The translations under genes and the position numbers were made by a program. 23,967 nucleotides of DNA from an uncultured Faecalibacterium sp. GTDB lineage: Bacteria > Bacillota > Clostridia > Oscillospirales > Ruminococcaceae. The notes under the pieces were generated by a model that had not been told where the DNA came from, did not search any database, and saw nothing but the letters and a program-made list of their open reading frames with translations. Below are positions 14,508-21,895 of the stretch, piece by piece (within the stretch, counting starts at the first letter, position 1; every line of letters begins with the position of its first letter). Where the stretch lies: NCBI GenBank assembly GCA_934540955.1, contig CAKTCY010000034.1, positions 1 through 23,967 on the forward strand. The letters are read 5' to 3'.

Positions 14508-14993
14508 ATGGCACGAAGCGATGGCTACAACACCCGCACCCGACAGCTCATTCTGGATTACCTCATCAACAACCGCCAGCACGCAGTAAGCGCCTCCAAC
14601 ATTCTGGAGCATCTGGAGGAGCAGGGTGCAAGCCCCAACCCCACCACCGTGTACCGCTATCTGGACAAGCTTGCCGGGGAGCAGCGCATTATGAAATATG
14701 TGGCCGACAAGGGCGAGCGGGCGGTGTTCCAGTATGTGGACGAGGGACGCCACTGCCGGGAGCATCTGCACCTCAAGTGCGTGCAGTGCGGGCGCATCTA
14801 TCATCTGGACTGCCATTTTATGGATGAGGTGCGCGCCCACCTGATGGCGGAGCACGGCTTTACCCTGCAATGCGAGGGCAGCGTGCTGTACGGGCTGTGC
14901 CGTCATTGCGCGCAGAACGCGGCACCGTCCGCAGCGGAAGAACAGTCTGCAAAAAAATGCGCCTGCTGTGTTGACACGGACAAAAACCCGTGA
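14508..14993 (+). CDS. Fur-family metal-responsive repressor
   Basis: A 161-residue Fur-superfamily regulator (Fur/Zur/PerR). The winged helix lies at about residues 9-75, with the recognition region SPNPTTVYRYLDKLAGEQ. The dimer domain includes HCREHLHLKCVQCGRIYHL. Cysteine pairs C91/C94 and C131/C134 form the structural zinc site. A short polar tail carries an additional cysteine cluster CACC (151-154). Which metal or signal is sensed cannot be told from sequence alone; the His-rich HCREHLHLKC region fits Zur or Fur better than PerR. I chose the ATG at 14508, with GGAAAGGA 11 bases upstream; the frame stays open upstream but has no better signal. No transport genes are beside it, so its regulon lies elsewhere. 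Confidence 0.9.
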   Translation: MARSDGYNTRTRQLILDYLINNRQHAVSASNILEHLEEQGASPNPTTVYRYLDKLAGEQRIMKYVADKGERAVFQYVDEGRHCREHLHLKCVQCGRIYHLDCHFMDEVRAHLMAEHGFTLQCEGSVLYGLCRHCAQNAAPSAAEEQSAKKCACCVDTDKNP

Positions 14994-14999
14994 TACAAT
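14971..14999 (+). promoter_or_regulatory. sigma-A promoter for the Asn T-box and asnB
   Basis: A perfect TTGACA (14971-14976), a 17-base spacer and TACAAT (14994-14999). The -35 and spacer lie inside the last codons of the Fur-family gene and the -10 begins directly after its stop codon. Confidence 0.9.
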
Positions 15000-15004
15000 G
15001 CAAA

Positions 15005-15300
15005 CAATAAAAGCCTTGACCGGGAAAAGTAAGGCCTCAGGTTTTTCTTACAGAGAGTGCGGGATGCTGGAAGCCGCGCAGAAAACGAAGCCCGAAGAAC
15101 ACCCGTGAGCCGCTCCCTGAACCTGCGTGTGCAGCAGTAGGGGCAGACGTGCGCCGCTCGTTATCGCGGCAGTGCTTTCAACGGGGAGAGCGCACAAAAG
15201 TGACCGGCGTATTGCGTATGCCGGTAATTTAGGTGGCACCACGGATACGGCAGCATATTCGTCCTAGGACTATGGGATGAATGTGCTGCCGTATTTTTAT
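15005..15300 (+). promoter_or_regulatory. T-box riboswitch, asparagine specificity (AAC)
   Basis: A second tRNA-sensing attenuator. The T-box core TTAGGTGGCACCACGG is centred on the UGGCACC bulge at 15234-15240, fitting a tRNA with discriminator G. Stem I is classical: GACCGGGAAAAGTA near 15018-15031, CAGAGAG at 15051-15057 (AG bulge), GCTGGAAGCC at 15066-15075 and GTGAGCC at 15105-15111. GGG (15022-15024) pairs with CCC (15102-15104); the codon just before that, followed by one purine, is AAC (15098-15100), in the specifier position. Asn specificity agrees with the asnB gene downstream. Uncharged tRNA-Asn would stabilise the antiterminator and switch on asparagine synthesis. Confidence 0.9.
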
Positions 15301-15306
15301 TTTTAT
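15245..15306 (+). terminator. regulated terminator of the Asn T-box
   Basis: ATACGGCAGCATATTC (15245-15260) pairs with GAATGTGCTGCCGTAT (15279-15294) with one G-U pair, and is followed by TTTTTATTTTTAT. A small GTCC/GGAC hairpin lies in the loop. Confidence 0.9.
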
Positions 15307-15331
15307 CGTTTTTACAAGAGGGGTAAGAAGT

Positions 15332-16918
15332 ATGTGTTGTGTTATGGGTTATACGGGGCACGATCTGAGTGCCGAAAAGTTCAAGGAGTATCTGCTGCGC
15401 ACCGTGGACCGCGGGCCGGACGACCAGCGGGTGGTGGAGGGTCCCTACGGCCTGATGGGCTTTGGGCGGCTTGCCATCATGGGACTGACCCCGGAGGGGA
15501 TGCAGCCCTTTTACCGGGGCGCGGACTGCGTGGTGTGCAACGGCGAGCTGTACGGCTTCCGGTTCGAAAAGGAGATCTTAAAGCGCCGGGGCTACAAGTT
15601 CTGCTCCGACTGCGACTGCGAGATCCTGCTGCCGCTGTACTACGAGTACGGGCTGGATATGTTCCGCCACATGGACGCCGAGTTTGCGCTGATCATGTAC
15701 GATTCCCGCAAGGACCGGCTCATCGCCGCCCGCGACCCCATCGGCATCCGTCCGCTGTTCTACGGCTACTCCAAGTCCAGCCACAAGATCGCCTTCTCCT
15801 CCGAGATGCGCAACCTCATCGGCTGGTGCGATGATATCCGTCCCTTCCCCATCGGCAGCTACTACTGCGACGGCCGCTTTGTGCGCTACGAGGACATTGC
15901 CGATGTGCCCGCCCCCATGCAGGACGATATGCCCACCATCCTGCAGAACATCCGCGAAAAGCTGATCGCCGGTGTGGAAAAGCGGCTGGATGCCGATGCA
16001 CCCGTGGGCTTTCTGCTTTCCGGCGGTCTGGATTCCTCGCTGGTGTGCTCCATTGCCGCCAAGAAGCTGGGTAAGCCCATCCGCACCTTTGCCATCGGCA
16101 TGGACACCGACGCCATCGACCTGAAATACGCCCGCCAGACTGCGGAGTATCTTGGCAGCGAGCACCACGAGATCATCATCAACCGCGAGATGGTGCTCAG
16201 CAGCCTGGAGGAGGTCATCCGGCTGCTGGGTACATGGGATATCACCACCATCCGCGCCAGCATGGGGATGTACCTGCTGTGCAAGGCCATCCACGAGCAG
16301 ACCGATGTGCGTGTGCTGCTGACCGGCGAGATCTCGGACGAGCTGTTCGGCTACAAATACACCGACTACGCCCCCACCGCCGACGCCTTCCAGCAGGAGA
16401 GCCAGAAGCGCATCCGCGAGCTGTATATGTACGATGTGCTGCGGGCAGACCGCTGCATCTCCTCCAACAGCATCGAGGCCCGCGTGCCCTTTGGCGATTT
16501 GGATTTTGTGCGCTACGTCATGGCCATCGACCCGGAAAAGAAGCTGAACCGCTACGGCAAGGGCAAGTACCTGCTGCGCAAGGCCTTTGAGGGCGACTGG
16601 CTGCCGCCGGAGATTTTGTGGCGCGAAAAGGCCGCCTTCTCGGACGCCGTAGGCCACAGCATGGTGGACGACATCAAGGAGTACGCCGAGAGCCTGTACA
16701 CCGACGAGGAGTTCCAGATGCGGCGGGCAAACTACTCGGCACACTGCATGCCCTTTACCAAGGAAAGCCTGTTCTACCGCGAAATTTTTGAGAAGTACTA
16801 CCACGACCAGAGCCGCACCATCGTGGGCTTCTGGATGCCCAACAAGGCATGGCCGGGCTGCAACGTCAACGACCCCTCCGCCCGCGTGCTGGCAAACTAC
16901 GGTGCCTCGGGCGTGTAA
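15332..16918 (+). CDS. asnB: asparagine synthetase, glutamine-hydrolysing
   Basis: The cytoplasmic enzyme makes asparagine from aspartate, ATP and glutamine. The 528-residue protein has two domains. The N-terminal class II (Ntn) glutaminase starts MCCVMGYTGH with catalytic C2 freed by Met removal, followed by VDRGPDDQ, CNGELYG and the conserved RDPIGIRPLFYG. The synthetase domain has the PP-loop LSGGLDSS (S230-S236), WDITTIRASMGMYL and GEISDELFGYKY, then EARVPF. It follows E. coli AsnB along the whole length; the GEISDELFGY motif differs slightly from the usual GEGSDEVFGG. I chose the ATG at 15332, with GAGGGG 8 bases upstream; an upstream in-frame ATG at 15281 lies inside the terminator stem. 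Control by the Asn T-box supports the function. A strong terminator follows. Confidence 0.96.
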   Translation: MCCVMGYTGHDLSAEKFKEYLLRTVDRGPDDQRVVEGPYGLMGFGRLAIMGLTPEGMQPFYRGADCVVCNGELYGFRFEKEILKRRGYKFCSDCDCEILLPLYYEYGLDMFRHMDAEFALIMYDSRKDRLIAARDPIGIRPLFYGYSKSSHKIAFSSEMRNLIGWCDDIRPFPIGSYYCDGRFVRYEDIADVPAPMQDDMPTILQNIREKLIAGVEKRLDADAPVGFLLSGGLDSSLVCSIAAKKLGKPIRTFAIGMDTDAIDLKYARQTAEYLGSEHHEIIINREMVLSSLEEVIRLLGTWDITTIRASMGMYLLCKAIHEQTDVRVLLTGEISDELFGYKYTDYAPTADAFQQESQKRIRELYMYDVLRADRCISSNSIEARVPFGDLDFVRYVMAIDPEKKLNRYGKGKYLLRKAFEGDWLPPEILWREKAAFSDAVGHSMVDDIKEYAESLYTDEEFQMRRANYSAHCMPFTKESLFYREIFEKYYHDQSRTIVGFWMPNKAWPGCNVNDPSARVLANYGASGV

Positions 16919-16930
16919 GGCTTCAAAAGC

Positions 16931-16966
16931 AAAAGACCTCCAGCGACAAGCTGGAGGTCTTTTTTC
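16931..16966. terminator. bidirectional terminator after asnB
   Basis: AAAAGACCTCCAGC (16931-16944) pairs perfectly with GCTGGAGGTCTTTT (16950-16963) around a 5-base loop, followed by TTT. It serves asnB and, on the other strand, the TetR gene stopping at 16969. Confidence 0.93.
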
Positions 16967-16968
16967 TC

Positions 16969-17520
16969 TTACATCCTTATCCGCTGGGCGGCGCGGGCGA
17001 TGGAGGCAAGCAGCGCAACAAGGCGCTTTTCGTCCATCTGGCCGCAGTAGCTGGTAAAGGTGTAGTAGCACCCCTGCACGCAGAAGGAAAGCACCACCTT
17101 GCGCACTACGTCGGTCTCAAAGGTGGGGTCGGTCTGGGCGATACAATGGCACATGGCCTGCTCCACCCGGTTGATGAACAGCCCCTGCCGGGAGCCGGAG
17201 AAGAGCACGGTGATCTCCTCCCGATGCTCGGCAAAGGCGCGGAACATCTCCCGCGCAAGCCACTCGGTGCGCTCGCTCACATCGCTGGCGGTCAGGCGGG
17301 GCAGGCTTTCCACCACCGCCTGCACCATCTCGTCCTCCATGGCGTTGGCAAGCGCATAGATATCCTGATAATGGGCGTAAAATGTGGATTTATTGATGCA
17401 GGCGCGGTCGCACAGCTCCTTGACACGGATCTTCTCCACCGGCTTCTCACGGCGCAGTTCCATAAAGGCCTGTTTGATGGCGCGCTCGGTCTTTTCAATG
17501 CGGATATCCAGAAAACCCAC
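16969..17520 (-). CDS. TetR/AcrR-type transcriptional regulator
   Basis: A regulator of about 183 residues. The N-terminal part is a TetR DNA-binding domain: EKTERAIKQAFMELRREKP, then VKELCDRACINKSTFYAHYQDIYAL (residues about 33-57). The C-terminal part is an all-helical ligand domain of the type seen in Clostridial TetR proteins with C-terminal TetR_C domains, and contains two to three cysteines near FCVQGCYY. The ligand is unknown. The annotated start is GTG at 17520, but GAGGTG overlaps that codon. A CTG at 17511, six bases after the binding site, would give a start M-DIRIEKTERA, which is how many relatives begin, so the true product may be 180 residues. A perfect 15-bp palindrome lies about 70 bases upstream. 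No drug pump gene is adjacent. Confidence 0.88.
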   Translation of the reverse strand: MGFLDIRIEKTERAIKQAFMELRREKPVEKIRVKELCDRACINKSTFYAHYQDIYALANAMEDEMVQAVVESLPRLTASDVSERTEWLAREMFRAFAEHREEITVLFSGSRQGLFINRVEQAMCHCIAQTDPTFETDVVRKVVLSFCVQGCYYTFTSYCGQMDEKRLVALLASIARAAQRIRM

Positions 17521-17590
17521 CTCTTTTGCTTTTTTGTTGATTTTCCAACGTTTTCCCTGTTTTGCGGATAGACAAGCCCCGCAGCCCTTT

Positions 17591-17605
17591 TTATACTGAG
17601 TATAA
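17591..17605. promoter_or_regulatory. palindromic operator candidate upstream of the TetR gene
   Basis: TTATACT-G-AGTATAA is a perfect inverted repeat of 7+7 bases around one base, AT-rich in GC-rich surroundings, 71 bases before the TetR start and 12 bases after the NiaR-like gene stop. Each half contains a TATACT -10-like hexamer. On the plus strand TAGACA (17569-17574) stands exactly 17 bases before TATACT (17592-17597). This size and placement suit TetR autoregulation. Confidence 0.5.
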
Positions 17606-17616
17606 GCGCAGCAGCG

Positions 17617-18135
17617 TTACTCCTTGCGGTACAAAAGTCCCTGCTGCTCCAGCGCCGCGCGGATGCGGGCAAAGGTGTCCTTGTCCGGGCAGCGCAGGGT
17701 GTGCAGGTGCACACCGCCGGTCATGCGGCTCAAAAGGCTTTCGGGCGCATCGGCGGCCTGACGGATAAAGTTGTCCACATCGTACCGGTTGCACAGGTTC
17801 AGTGTGGCGCGGATCTCGCCGTAGAGGCTGTTCTCCACCGCCACATCCACCACCGTGCCGCCCTGATCCACCACGGTGTACAGCTCCCGGCGCATCTCCT
17901 CCTGCGTGCGGTGCACACAGGCCAGAATGCCGGTATAGCCCTTTTCCGCCGGGTGCAGCTGGTAGCCCCGGGGGGTGGCATCGATCTGCGCCCCGCCGGC
18001 GCGCAGCAGCGCCACATCCCCTACCACGATCTGCCGCGACACCCCCAGCTCCGCTGCCAGTGTGCTGGCGCTTAAAGGGGCACCGGCGCTGTTCAGCCGG
18101 GTCAGGATGCGTTCTCTGCGCTGTGCTGCATTCAT
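17617..18135 (-). CDS. niaR: NiaR-like transcriptional repressor (HTH plus 3H domain)
   Basis: The 172-residue protein has an N-terminal HTH_11 winged helix (RRERILTRLNSAGAPLSAST, then ELGVSRQIVVGDVALLRAGG, residues 6-50) and a C-terminal 3H domain named for its histidines: H75 (ACVHRTQEEM), and H143 and H145 (GGVHLHTLRCP). In NiaR (YrxA) of Bacillus and Thermotoga these help bind a metal and nicotinic acid, which makes the protein repress NAD-synthesis and niacin-uptake genes. The ATG at 18135 has AAGGAA about 12 bases upstream. It has a near-consensus promoter (18179-18207) just after the alpha-amylase gene on the same strand. No niacin gene is in the window, so it works on distant targets. 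The assignment is by domain architecture. Confidence 0.88.
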   Translation of the reverse strand: MNAAQRRERILTRLNSAGAPLSASTLAAELGVSRQIVVGDVALLRAGGAQIDATPRGYQLHPAEKGYTGILACVHRTQEEMRRELYTVVDQGGTVVDVAVENSLYGEIRATLNLCNRYDVDNFIRQAADAPESLLSRMTGGVHLHTLRCPDKDTFARIRAALEQQGLLYRKE

Positions 18136-18178
18136 AGGGGTTCAGGCTTCCTTTCCGTAAAACGACTTTCTTCTCCTT

Positions 18179-18207
18179 ATTGTAGCAAAACGCGGCGCAA
18201 TGTGCAA
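18179..18207 (-). promoter_or_regulatory. sigma-A promoter for the NiaR-like gene
   Basis: On the minus strand TTGCAC (18207-18202) and TACAAT (18184-18179) are separated by 17 bases. The -35 begins two bases after the stop codon of the amylase-like gene, and no terminator is visible between the genes. Confidence 0.82.
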
Positions 18208-18209
18208 GG

Positions 18210-19565
18210 TTATTCCAATCTCAACAGGGTGGCGTAATTAGAAGGCAGCTGCACCTTCATGCGGTTCCACTCGGTGGAAACGAGCACCTGCTGTGCGCCC
18301 ACGGTGTCCGCCAGCAGGTCGGTGACCTTGGCAGCTTCCACCGGCAGCTGGAACTCCAGCTGTGCGGGGGTATCGCCGTTATTCAGCACCGCTACCACCG
18401 CCTTGCCGTCCAGCACACGGGCAAAAGCGTAGCACTGGGTGGTGAGCTGCAATTCTTTTACCTCGCCGTAGGTCATTTCCGGCAATTCAGCCTTGCATTT
18501 CCCCAGCACTTTGTATACACTGGTAACAGGATTTGTGCGTTCTGCATCAGCGTAGTCGCTAAGCTCCAGACAGGGGCGCAGCGGCCAGTCGCTGCCCCAC
18601 TCCTTTTTGCCCTCGATGCCGAACTCCGAGCCGTAGTAGATGGACGGGATGCCCCACAGGCTGTACACCAGAATGGCGATATGCCGGATGTGCTCTTGGT
18701 TGCGCAGCTTGTTGGGCAAACGCTCCACGTCATGGTTATCCGAGAAGAGATACAGCCGGGTGTCGTGGCAAAGCCCCTGCAACCGGCGCATGGTGTGGGC
18801 AATCTCAAAATAGTTGTGGTCGTTGTGGCCACTCCACAGGCCCTTGTGCAGCTCGTAGTTGGTAACGGAGTGCAGCATTTCCGGGTTTGCCCAGCGGCTA
18901 TAATCGCCGTGGATGACCTCGCCCATCAGCCAGAACTCCGGTTTTACCTCGTTTGCCAGACGGCGCAGCCCGCGCATGAAGTCGAAGTCCAGCACATCCG
19001 CTGCATCCAGACGGATGCCGTCGATGTCGAACTGCTCCACCCAGAAGCGGATGGTATCATAATGGTACTGCTGCACCTCCGGGTTGCGCTGGTTCAGCTT
19101 GACCAGCAGGTTGTAGCCGCCCCAGTTGCCGTAGCTAAAGCCGTCGTTATACTCGTTGTTGCCCCAGAAGTTCACATCGCAGAACCAGTCCTTATAGCGG
19201 GCGTTCTCGCGGTTGGCCTTCAGGTCCTGGAAGGCGAAGAAATCGCGGCCCACGTGGTTGAACACTCCGTCCACGATGACCCGCTGTCCGCGTGCATGGC
19301 AGGCTGCCACAAAAGCCTTGAATTCCTCGTTGGTGCCAAGGCGGCGGTCCACCAGACGGTAGTCGATGGTATCGTAGCCGTGGGAGCCGCTCTCGAACAG
19401 CGGGCCGATGTAGATGGCCGTACAGCCCAGCTTTGCCGCGTGGGCTGCCCATGCTTCCAGCTTTGCAAAAGCGCCCGGGGTGGGCTGGCCATCGTTTTCG
19501 TGTGCGCAGCCGCACAGCCCCAGCGGATAGATGTGATAAAATACTGCTTCGTCATACCAAGCCAT
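18210..19565 (-). CDS. GH13 alpha-amylase-family glycoside hydrolase
   Basis: A 451-residue (beta/alpha)8 GH13 enzyme cutting alpha-1,4-glucans or maltodextrins. There is no signal peptide, so it acts in the cytoplasm. All four GH13 regions are present: DGVFNHVG (about 99-106), GIRLDAAD with nucleophile D187, GEVIHG with acid/base E216, and FSDNHDVE with D279. The N-terminus WYDEAVFYHIYPLGLCG leads straight into the barrel with no extra N-terminal domain, unlike neopullulanases; a short beta-domain ends the protein. I chose the ATG at 19565, preceded by GGGAGCG; the open frame reaches further but without start signals. It is divergent from glgB, which suggests joint use of glycogen or maltodextrin. 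Exact product specificity (alpha-amylase, cyclomaltodextrinase or similar) cannot be set from sequence. Confidence 0.92.
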   Translation of the reverse strand: MAWYDEAVFYHIYPLGLCGCAHENDGQPTPGAFAKLEAWAAHAAKLGCTAIYIGPLFESGSHGYDTIDYRLVDRRLGTNEEFKAFVAACHARGQRVIVDGVFNHVGRDFFAFQDLKANRENARYKDWFCDVNFWGNNEYNDGFSYGNWGGYNLLVKLNQRNPEVQQYHYDTIRFWVEQFDIDGIRLDAADVLDFDFMRGLRRLANEVKPEFWLMGEVIHGDYSRWANPEMLHSVTNYELHKGLWSGHNDHNYFEIAHTMRRLQGLCHDTRLYLFSDNHDVERLPNKLRNQEHIRHIAILVYSLWGIPSIYYGSEFGIEGKKEWGSDWPLRPCLELSDYADAERTNPVTSVYKVLGKCKAELPEMTYGEVKELQLTTQCYAFARVLDGKAVVAVLNNGDTPAQLEFQLPVEAAKVTDLLADTVGAQQVLVSTEWNRMKVQLPSNYATLLRLE

Positions 19566-19627
19566 GATCGTTCGCTCCCATTCTATTGCTTTCAAAAAAG
19601 TTGCACCGCTTGCACGGCGGTAGCAAC

Positions 19628-19636
19628 AGTATACCA
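19628..19636 (-). promoter_or_regulatory. extended -10 promoter candidate for the amylase-like gene
   Basis: On the minus strand TGGTATACT (19636-19628) is an extended -10 element; no good -35 stands 17 bases upstream. The leader would be about 55 bases. The remaining divergent gap to glgB (19637-19803) holds a 7-bp hairpin, ACCGGCG/CGCCGGT (19757-19775), but no promoter for glgB that I trust. Confidence 0.5.
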
Positions 19637-19803
19637 CACCCTCTGGCAAATATGTGTATTTTTGCCGATTTTTGTCAGGATTTGCTAAGATTATCGGCTA
19701 CTGTGCCGGTAAAAAAGCGTTTTTCTTGGATAGTTTGCCCAAATAGCTTTGTACCAACCGGCGCATACCGCCGGTCAACATAGAGAAGTAAGGAGATCTT
19801 TGC

Positions 19804-21759
19804 ATGAATTACCCTGTGATCCCCCGCACGTTTTTCAGTGGCGACTGCTTCGATGCCTACCGCATTCTGGGTGCGCACCCCTGCACCGACCCAAACGGCG
19901 CCGAGGGCTGGCGTTTTGCCGTGTGGGCACCCGGTGCCACCGCCGTGGAGGTATGCGGCGGCTTTGACGGCTGGGAGCGCGGCGTGCCCATGGAAAAAGC
20001 CGATACCGGCGTGTGGAGCGCCTTTATCCCCGGCCTTGCGGAGGGGGACCTGTACAAATACCGCGTGCACGGCGCGGACGGCAGCACCGTGATGCGCAGC
20101 GACCCCTACGCCTTTGCCACCGAGCTGCGCCCCGGCACTGCCAGCAAGCTGGCAAAGCTGGATTTTACCTTTGACGACACCGCGTGGATGGAGCGGCGGG
20201 ACAAATGCCGCAACCGCCCGCTGAATATCTACGAGCTCCACGCCGGCAGCTGGAAGCATAAGCCCGGCAGCACTCAGCCGGACGGCTCGGACGGGTGGTA
20301 CAATTACGAGGAGCTGGCGCGGGAGCTCATCCCGTGGCTGCTGGAGCATCACTTTACCCATGTGGAGCTGCTGCCGCTGGCAGAGCACCCCTTTGACGGC
20401 AGCTGGGGCTACCAGACCACCGGCTACTTCTCGGTGACCAGCCGCTACGGCACCCCCGCCCAGTTTGCCGGCTTTGTCAACGCCTGCCACCGCATGGGCA
20501 TCGGCGTCATCATGGACTTTGTGCCGGTGCACTTTGCCGCCAACGCCGACGCACTGGCCAAGTTTGACGGCACCCACCTGTACGAGTACGACAGCGACGT
20601 GGGACAGAGCGAGTGGGGCACCTGCAACTTCAACTACTACCGCCGGGAGGTATGCAGCTTTTTGAGCAGCGCCGCCGGGCTGTGGATGGACGTGTACCAC
20701 TGCGACGGCATCCGCATGGACGCCATCTCCCGGGCGCTGTACTGGCAGGGCGACCCCAACCGCGGCGTGAATCAGGGCGCGGTGAACTTTTTGCGCAGCC
20801 TGAACCACGGCCTGAACGAGCGCTGGCCCACCGGCATCTACATGGCGGAGGACTCCACCAACTTCCTCAAGGTGACCGCCCCCACCCGCTACGAGGGCGT
20901 AGGCTTTGACTACAAGTGGGACATGGGCTGGATGCACGACACGCTGGACTACTTTGCCACCCCCTTCGGCGAGCGCCCGGGCTGCTACGGCAAGCTGCTG
21001 TTCAGTATGCACTACTTCTACAACGAGCTGTATCTGCTGGCGCTGAGCCACGATGAGGTGGTGCACGGCAAAAAGACCATCATTGATAAGCTGTGGGGCA
21101 GCTACGCGGAAAAATGCGCCCAGCTGCGCACCCTGTATTTTTATATGTACACCCATCCCGGCAAAAAGCTGAACTTTATGGGCAACGAGCTGGCACACTT
21201 CCGGGAGTGGGACGAAAAGCGGGAGCTGGACTGGAGCCTGCTGGAATACCCCTTCCACGATGCGTTCCAGAAATACTTTGCCGCCCTGAGCCGCACCTAT
21301 GCCTCCGAGCCTGCCCTGTATGACGGCGAGTACAACCCGGACTGCTTTGAGTGGGTGGCAAGCGAAAGCTGCGCCGAGGGCGTGTACGCATGGCTGCGCA
21401 AGGGGCGCGGGCAGAATATGCTCTGCGTCATGAACACGCAGGACCACGCCCACAAAAAGTTCCCCCTGTACCTCAAGTTCCCCTGCAGCGCAGAGCTGGT
21501 GCTGGATACCGAGGCCGGTGCTTGGGGCGGCGTGCACAAGGCGCACCGCAAGCAGAGCTTCCACACCACCGACGGCGGCGTGTTCGGCCGGGACTACACC
21601 CTGACGCTGGATCTGCCCGCCATGGGCAGCTATCTGCTGCGGCTTACCCCGGAAGCCCCGAACCCGGACGCCGCCCGCCTGAGCGCCAACAAGGCGCTGG
21701 CGCAAAAGCGCAAGGCGGCAAAGGCTGCAAAGGCCGCCGCGGAAGTTTCCACTAAGTAA
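19804..21759 (+). CDS. glgB: 1,4-alpha-glucan (glycogen) branching enzyme
   Basis: A 651-residue GH13 transglycosylase that makes alpha-1,6 branches in glycogen in the cytoplasm. The N-terminal CBM48 domain (about residues 20-110) includes [20 protein letters not shown]. The catalytic barrel has [16 protein letters not shown] with nucleophile D306, MAEDST with acid/base E349, and [10 protein letters not shown] with D417, matching the GlgB forms of the four GH13 regions. [15 protein letters not shown] is also typical of branching enzymes. The C-terminal beta-domain ends in GSYLLRL and is followed by a Lys/Ala-rich tail of about 30 residues, perhaps flexible. AAGGAG lies 8 bases before the ATG. 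No glgC, glgA or glgP gene is in the window. A hairpin follows the stop. Confidence 0.96.
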   Translation: MNYPVIPRTFFSGDCFDAYRILGAHPCTDPNGAEGWRFAVWAPGATAVEVCGGFDGWERGVPMEKADTGVWSAFIPGLAEGDLYKYRVHGADGSTVMRSDPYAFATELRPGTASKLAKLDFTFDDTAWMERRDKCRNRPLNIYELHAGSWKHKPGSTQPDGSDGWYNYEELARELIPWLLEHHFTHVELLPLAEHPFDGSWGYQTTGYFSVTSRYGTPAQFAGFVNACHRMGIGVIMDFVPVHFAANADALAKFDGTHLYEYDSDVGQSEWGTCNFNYYRREVCSFLSSAAGLWMDVYHCDGIRMDAISRALYWQGDPNRGVNQGAVNFLRSLNHGLNERWPTGIYMAEDSTNFLKVTAPTRYEGVGFDYKWDMGWMHDTLDYFATPFGERPGCYGKLLFSMHYFYNELYLLALSHDEVVHGKKTIIDKLWGSYAEKCAQLRTLYFYMYTHPGKKLNFMGNELAHFREWDEKRELDWSLLEYPFHDAFQKYFAALSRTYASEPALYDGEYNPDCFEWVASESCAEGVYAWLRKGRGQNMLCVMNTQDHAHKKFPLYLKFPCSAELVLDTEAGAWGGVHKAHRKQSFHTTDGGVFGRDYTLTLDLPAMGSYLLRLTPEAPNPDAARLSANKALAQKRKAAKAAKAAAEVSTK

Positions 21760-21771
21760 TATTTACGCAAA

Positions 21772-21815
21772 AATGTCCCGTCTGCTTTGAAAGCGGCGGG
21801 ACATTCTGCATTTTT
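21772..21815 (+). terminator. probable terminator after glgB
   Basis: AATGTCCCG (21772-21780) pairs with CGGGACATT (21797-21805), with an additional GCTTT/AAAGC pairing inside. A T-tract (21811-21815) lies five bases after the stem, so termination may be partial. Confidence 0.65.
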
Positions 21816-21829
21816 CGCCGTCGGGGTGC

Positions 21830-21858
21830 TGGACAGTACCCCGGGGAGTTGTTATACT
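21830..21858 (+). promoter_or_regulatory. sigma-A promoter for the 641-residue membrane protein gene
   Basis: TGGACA (21830-21835), a 17-base spacer and TATACT (21853-21858). Transcription would begin close to 21865, so a GTG at 21866 is unlikely to be the start, which supports the ATG at 21896. Confidence 0.75.
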
Positions 21859-21895
21859 GTATGGTGTGAAACTTTGCAAGGAGGGCTCTTGTTCC

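Noticed and set aside
15281..15331. Upstream ATG for asnB
   Set aside because: It lies in the T-box terminator stem and would bury the catalytic N-terminal cysteine, which must be residue 2 for Ntn glutaminases.
15578..17071. Long minus-strand open frame opposite asnB
   Set aside because: It crosses the asnB terminator and the TetR gene and has low-complexity composition; asnB is certain on the other strand.
19675..21705. Long minus-strand open frame opposite glgB
   Set aside because: A shadow of the branching enzyme gene, whose catalytic motifs are all present on the plus strand.
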